Assembly: GCA_044506885.1 (NCBI GenBank)
Contig: JBIQKC010000061.1
Location: 1-9,553 of the forward strand
Direction: 5' to 3'
DNA length: 9,553 nucleotides
Source: Croceibacterium_A sp044506885
GTDB taxonomy: Bacteria; Pseudomonadota; Alphaproteobacteria; Sphingomonadales; Sphingomonadaceae
A program made the translations under genes and the position numbers. Shown here piece after piece: positions 7,501 to 9,553 of this stretch. The first letter of the stretch is position 1. Every line of letters starts with the position of its first letter. Below the pieces are notes generated by a model that saw only the letters and a program-made list of their open reading frames with translations, was not told where the DNA came from and searched no databases.

Positions 7501-7961
7501 GCTTCAGGCGAAAGGCCCGCCACTTCCTGCTCGAGCAGGAGAACAATCTGACTCTCCAAAAGCTCCGGCGCGGACTGCCCCTGACGCGGCTCGACATCGA
7601 GCAACTCGCGGACATGCTGGTCGCGGCGGGCGTCGGCGACCGGGCTCAGGTCGATCGGGCCGCAGAGCTGAGTCAGGGCCTCGGCCGGTTCATCCGCTCG
7701 CTGATCGGGTTGGAACGTGCCGCGGTGGCCGAGGCCTTCAGTGCGTTCGTGAGGGAGGCCAACGCCAACGCCCGCCAGATCGAATTCATCGATCTCATCA
7801 TCGAACATCTCACCGAAAAGGGCACGATGGACCCGCGCCTGCTCTACGAGAGCCCGTTTATCGACATCGCCTCAGGCGGGCCGGAGCAGGTTTTCGACCT
7901 TGAGCGCACACGCAAGCTCGTTGAAGTGATTACGACTCTGAACGACGCGGCCTCGGGTTAG
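4536..7961 (+). CDS. hsdR: Type I restriction endonuclease/translocase subunit HsdR with N-terminal DUF4145-like domain
   Basis: HsdR uses ATP to pull in DNA at unmodified targets and cuts at a distance. Domains of the 1141-residue product: DUF4145-like helical domain (about 1-125, with VGNRAVHE at 89-96); a long coiled coil (about 138-197); the nuclease with D249, E264-A-K266 and the QxxxY motif (Q278 to Y282); a superfamily 2 helicase with Walker A ATGSGKT (378-384), DEAH (475-478), TAT (500-502) and motif VI QILGRGTR (707-714); and a helical EcoEI-type C-terminal region (about 810-1141). All catalytic residues I looked for are present. The TTG start abuts the preceding stop; MSNFAFLADEFP is the usual start of these proteins, and GGGGGA (4527-4532) lies only 3 nt upstream, so reinitiation by the upstream ribosome is likely. 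It ends 27 bp from the convergent integrase gene. Confidence 0.96.
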   Translation: MSNFAFLADEFPDIHDTAVRAETLALDDPRAAAFYARLTLEAAVKWAYKHDAALRFPYEDKLSALIHEPSFKEAAGTAVLYKARYIIAVGNRAVHEAKPTPQRDAVQAVTELFHVCFWLARTYSRRARPPDGLAFDAAKLNRRDQALKLAHSKLQKLAAEVAAKEENLAEMLRDRTRLDEELKTLRAEVAAAKAANAAIPDRHDYAEAETRDAYIDVLLREAGWPLTDQRDREFPIEGMPNNEGVGYADYVLWGADGKPLAVVEAKRTRRSPREGQQQAKLYADGLEAKFGQRPVIFYSNGYEHWIWDDSAHPPRAIQGFLKQDELALLIERRQSRRPLAEVEINKKIVGRYYQRRAIAKVGQSFEADSQRKALLVMATGSGKTRTVIALVDQLMRANWVKRVLFLADRVALVNQAVGAFKTHLPDAATVNLVTEKSANGRVYVSTYPTMMGLIDQKRDEGRMFGVGHFDLVIIDEAHRSVYQRYGAIFDYFDSLLVGLTATPRDEIDRNTYGLFELEDGVPTDYYSLEDAVRDEYLVPPEPISVPLKFQREGIKYDDLSDAEKDQWDMLEWDEDGPPDSVDPQALNKWLFNVDTVDKVLEHLMTHGLKVEGGDRLGKTIIFAKNQAHAEFVEERFNANYPKLAGHFARVITFKTEYAQSLIDDFSTKDKAPHIAISVDMLDTGIDVPEVVNLVLFKLIRSKTKFWQILGRGTRLCEDLFGPGKDKGCFYVFDFCQNLEFFGQNPALKDAPAGKGLSERLFEARLDLVRELNERAKEKHLAGLAEDAEAFLDELEGPEAPADEDALRSQTLAVLRDYVAGMNLDNFVVRPHRRVVERFQAEGVWADINEEARGELLDEVAPLPSERSLGTEPAKRFDLLMLNLQLALLKSSKSFDRYRKQLLLIAAALDEQFSIPIVARQQELILEIQTDPWWEGVTAPLLELVRLRLRDLVQHIDKTKKRLVYSDFEDELGAGATVDLPQIGAVDFNRFRRKARHFLLEQENNLTLQKLRRGLPLTRLDIEQLADMLVAAGVGDRAQVDRAAELSQGLGRFIRSLIGLERAAVAEAFSAFVREANANARQIEFIDLIIEHLTEKGTMDPRLLYESPFIDIASGGPEQVFDLERTRKLVEVITTLNDAASG

Positions 7962-7988
7962 ATCGCTCGCGAGACTCTCGTTCGCATT

Positions 7989-9173
7989 CTAGTTCATGCA
8001 GAACGCAGCCCACGCCTCCATCACCTCACGGCGCCGCTCAAGGAAGTCAGTGCGTTTGTAGGCAAGCTCGGCAGCGTCACCCATTGCGTGAGCCAAGCAG
8101 GCCTCGACCACCTCGCGCGGAAAGTCCGTCTGCTCGGCGGCCCAGTCGCGGAACGACGACCGGAAGCCATGCACCGTGACGCCGTCGTCGCGAAGACCAC
8201 GAAGTAGCTGCAGCATGGCCATGCTCGACAGGGCATAGCCGTAAGGGCTCGGGAACAGATAACTGCTGTCGGACGGGTCGCTCTGGATCAGCGCCAGTGC
8301 TTCGTCGGTGAGTGGCACGCGATGCTCGCGGCCAGCCTTCATGCGGCTGGCCGGCACAATCCAGACCTTGGCCTTGCGGTCGATTTCATCATGGGTGGCT
8401 TCCCGGGTCTCGCTGGTCCGCGCACCCGTCAGGATGGTGAACATCAAGGCTCGAGCACTGGTGCTGCTATTCTTGCGCAGCTCGGCCATGAGCCTCGGGA
8501 CTTCCCTGTAGGGCAAGGCCTTTCGGTGCTCCACCTTGGCGATCTTGCCGGTCGCGGGCAGCAGGTGCGGTAACGCCCCACCCTTCCATTGTGCGGGGTT
8601 GTTGCCGCTGCGGTGGCCCATGGCCGCTGCCCAGCCAAGGATCTGCTCGATACGGCCTCGTACTCGGCTGGCGGTCTCAGGCTTGGTGGTCCAGATGGGT
8701 CTTAGGACCTTGAGCACATCCTCGACGCTGATCTGGTCAACCGGCAGCTTCCCGATGACGGGGTTCACATACATCCCGATCGTGCTCGGCCACTGCTGGG
8801 CATGCTTCTCGTTCTTCCAGCCGGACTTGTGAGAGGCGATGTACTGCCTGGCGCATTCGGCGAAGGTGGGCACCTTCGGCTTCAGCTCGATCTTGCGCTG
8901 CGCCTGGACCTGACGCTTGCTGGCGATGGGGTCCTCACCGCGCTTGACCATCACCCGAAGCATTGCCGCTTCGTCGCGGGCTGCGCTCAGCGTCTTGTCC
9001 TCGACCGATCCCAGACCCATCCACTGATTGGAGCCGTTGCGGCTGTAGCGGAAGAGCCAGCTGCGGGTGCCATGGTTCCTGATCTGGAGGTAGAGGCTGG
9101 GCGCAACCCAGTGCACGCCCTCCTTCGAGAGGGCGGTCACTTGTGCAGCAGTGAGTGCACGCTTCTGAGCCAA
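7989..9173 (-). CDS. int: P4-type tyrosine integrase
   Basis: The enzyme would catalyse integration and excision of a genomic island at a tRNA gene by covalent 3'-phosphotyrosine strand exchange. The 394-residue product has a short N-terminal DUF4102-like region (about 1-85, with LYLQIRNHGTRSWLFRY), a core-binding helical domain (about 100-200) and the catalytic domain (about 215-390). Catalytic residues are all visible: R252 in TGARTSE, K279 in SRMKAG, H335 and R338 in HGFRSSFRDW, H362 in LAHAMG, and the nucleophile Y372 in AYKRTD. Length matches the family (about 390-430). The start is TTG at 9171-9173, chosen because MAQKRALTAAQV is the usual beginning; AGG lies about 10 nt upstream on the minus strand, and no in-frame ATG is nearby. 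It is transcribed in the same direction as the tRNA-Ser gene beyond it, and convergent with hsdR. It appears intact, so the island may still be mobile. Confidence 0.95.
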   Translation of the reverse strand: MAQKRALTAAQVTALSKEGVHWVAPSLYLQIRNHGTRSWLFRYSRNGSNQWMGLGSVEDKTLSAARDEAAMLRVMVKRGEDPIASKRQVQAQRKIELKPKVPTFAECARQYIASHKSGWKNEKHAQQWPSTIGMYVNPVIGKLPVDQISVEDVLKVLRPIWTTKPETASRVRGRIEQILGWAAAMGHRSGNNPAQWKGGALPHLLPATGKIAKVEHRKALPYREVPRLMAELRKNSSTSARALMFTILTGARTSETREATHDEIDRKAKVWIVPASRMKAGREHRVPLTDEALALIQSDPSDSSYLFPSPYGYALSSMAMLQLLRGLRDDGVTVHGFRSSFRDWAAEQTDFPREVVEACLAHAMGDAAELAYKRTDFLERRREVMEAWAAFCMN

Positions 9174-9313
9174 TCCATCCAGCCTGAGTGAACTATGGTC
9201 ACCACAGACACATGCGTGGTCTCGGCGGATAGTCCAGCCGCAAAATCAAGGACCCGTGTGCTTAACCTTAACACCCTGACCCGCCTGCCGAATTGCCGGC
9301 TTTCGGAGCCCTC

Positions 9314-9348
9314 GCAACGGACAGACGATCGGACAGACGGTACGTTGC
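9314..9348. repeat. Tandem 12-bp repeat framed by an inverted repeat
   Basis: CGGACAGACGAT at 9318-9329 is followed directly by CGGACAGACGGT at 9330-9341 (11 of 12 identical). The pair is framed by GCAACG (9314-9319) and CGTTGC (9343-9348). It lies about 140 bp upstream of the integrase start and about 150 bp from the tRNA end, where arm-type integrase or excisionase sites are commonly found. The binding role is inferred, while the repeat is directly visible. Confidence 0.7.
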
Positions 9349-9447
9349 GGCGTGTGTCGCCCGGGCTTCCGGGACTTATGCTGCTACCGGCACAAATCGA
9401 CTCCCCGAGGATCCGCCAAAGCCCTGCCACACCTAAGAGAAAGCCGC

Positions 9448-9469
9448 GCTGCTACGCAGGGTTAGCAGC
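9448..9469 (-). terminator. Hairpin downstream of tRNA-Ser, possible terminator
   Basis: GCTGCTA (9448-9454) and TAGCAGC (9463-9469) form a perfect 7-bp stem with an 8-nt loop. Read on the minus strand it lies about 30 bp after the tRNA 3' end and is followed by GCGGCTTTCTCTT, a broken T-rich tail, so it may end the tRNA transcript. Read on the plus strand it is followed by ATTTTC. Either direction is a weak intrinsic terminator. Confidence 0.4.
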
Positions 9470-9498
9470 ATTTTCGGCACGTGTGCGATGGCGGAAAC

Positions 9499-9530
9499 TG
9501 GCGGAGAGGGAGGGATTCGAACCCCCGGTG
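9499..9530 (-). other. Predicted integration site (att) in the tRNA 3' end
   Basis: P4-type integrases usually recombine within the 3' part of a tRNA gene, and the incoming element restores that end. Here the T-arm, acceptor strand and CCA lie next to an intact integrase gene on the island side. The exact crossover and core length cannot be seen, because no second copy of this sequence occurs elsewhere in the window. The coordinates mark the likely area only. Confidence 0.35.
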
Positions 9531-9553
9531 GAGTTGCCCCCACGCCGCATTTC
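9499..9553 (-). tRNA. tRNA-Ser (anticodon NGA), partial, 3' part
   Basis: Read on the minus strand, the end of the window gives the last four loop bases GAAA, the anticodon-stem strand TGCGG, a long variable arm (GTGGGG, loop GCAA, CTCCAC), the T-arm GGGGG TTCGAAT CCCTC, the acceptor strand CCTCTCC, discriminator G and an encoded CCA (9501-9499). The long variable arm with discriminator G is characteristic of tRNA-Ser. In a 7-base loop ending GAAA, G and the first A are anticodon positions 35 and 36, so the anticodon is NGA, reading UCN serine codons; the first anticodon base lies just outside the window. The 5' half is missing only because the window ends. It is transcribed towards the integrase gene. 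Confidence 0.9.

Larger units (their letters stand above)
9174..9498. other. Non-coding region between integrase and tRNA-Ser
   Basis: No convincing gene is present: the only sizeable frame, 9137-9430 on the minus strand, overlaps the integrase start in another frame and has no recognisable motif. This region should hold the integrase promoter and any integrase or excisionase binding sites. Visible structure: a tandem 12-bp repeat at 9318-9341 within a short inverted repeat, a hairpin at 9448-9469, and a 7-bp direct repeat TGGCGGA (9489-9495 and 9499-9505), the second copy of which runs into the tRNA end. Confidence 0.6.

Noticed and set aside
7962..7988. Possible bidirectional terminator between hsdR and int, with the CTCGCGAG palindrome at 7966-7973
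   Set aside because: The palindrome is only 8 bp with no loop, and no T-run follows on either strand.
9137..9430. 97-residue minus-strand frame upstream of int, considered as an excisionase
   Set aside because: No helix-turn-helix pattern or excisionase-like sequence; it overlaps the int start in another frame and covers the tandem repeat.

Overview
The window is GC-rich DNA from a proteobacterium, probably an alphaproteobacterium. The evidence is the high GC of most coding parts, an encoded-CCA tRNA-Ser with a long variable arm, and the style of the hsd and integrase proteins. It looks like the end of a tRNA-integrated genomic island that carries a restriction system.

Layout. Positions 1-892 hold no convincing gene but are rich in repeats: a 49-bp perfect inverted repeat (28-76 with 436-484), three copies of a CTATCGCGG site arranged as a dyad (531-588), and several short hairpins. 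Positions 893-7961 are one tightly packed plus-strand operon: hsdM, hsdS, an unrecognised 309-residue gene (here called orfX), and hsdR. The junctions are a 4-bp overlap (TTGA), a 4-bp overlap (ATGA) and direct abutment (TAG then TTG), so the four are probably co-transcribed and translationally coupled. Facing the operon, 27 bp away, is a P4-type tyrosine integrase on the minus strand (7989-9173). About 325 bp of non-coding DNA follows, then the 3' part of a minus-strand tRNA-Ser (9499-9553), cut by the window end just inside the anticodon.

How it works together. HsdM, HsdS and HsdR form a Type I restriction-modification complex: HsdS reads the target, HsdM methylates adenine, and HsdR translocates and cleaves unmodified DNA. 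HsdR carries an extra N-terminal DUF4145-like domain and a coiled coil before the nuclease and helicase parts. OrfX, coupled between hsdS and hsdR, is the novel element: its C-terminal half resembles the Abi_C/HEPN-like style of abortive-infection proteins. The integrase and the tRNA-Ser suggest that the whole block entered at the 3' end of the tRNA gene and extends leftwards. No second copy of the tRNA end is visible in the window, so the far attachment site should lie left of position 1.

Most promising leads: orfX as an accessory part of a four-gene Type I system, and the unexplained inverted-repeat module upstream.
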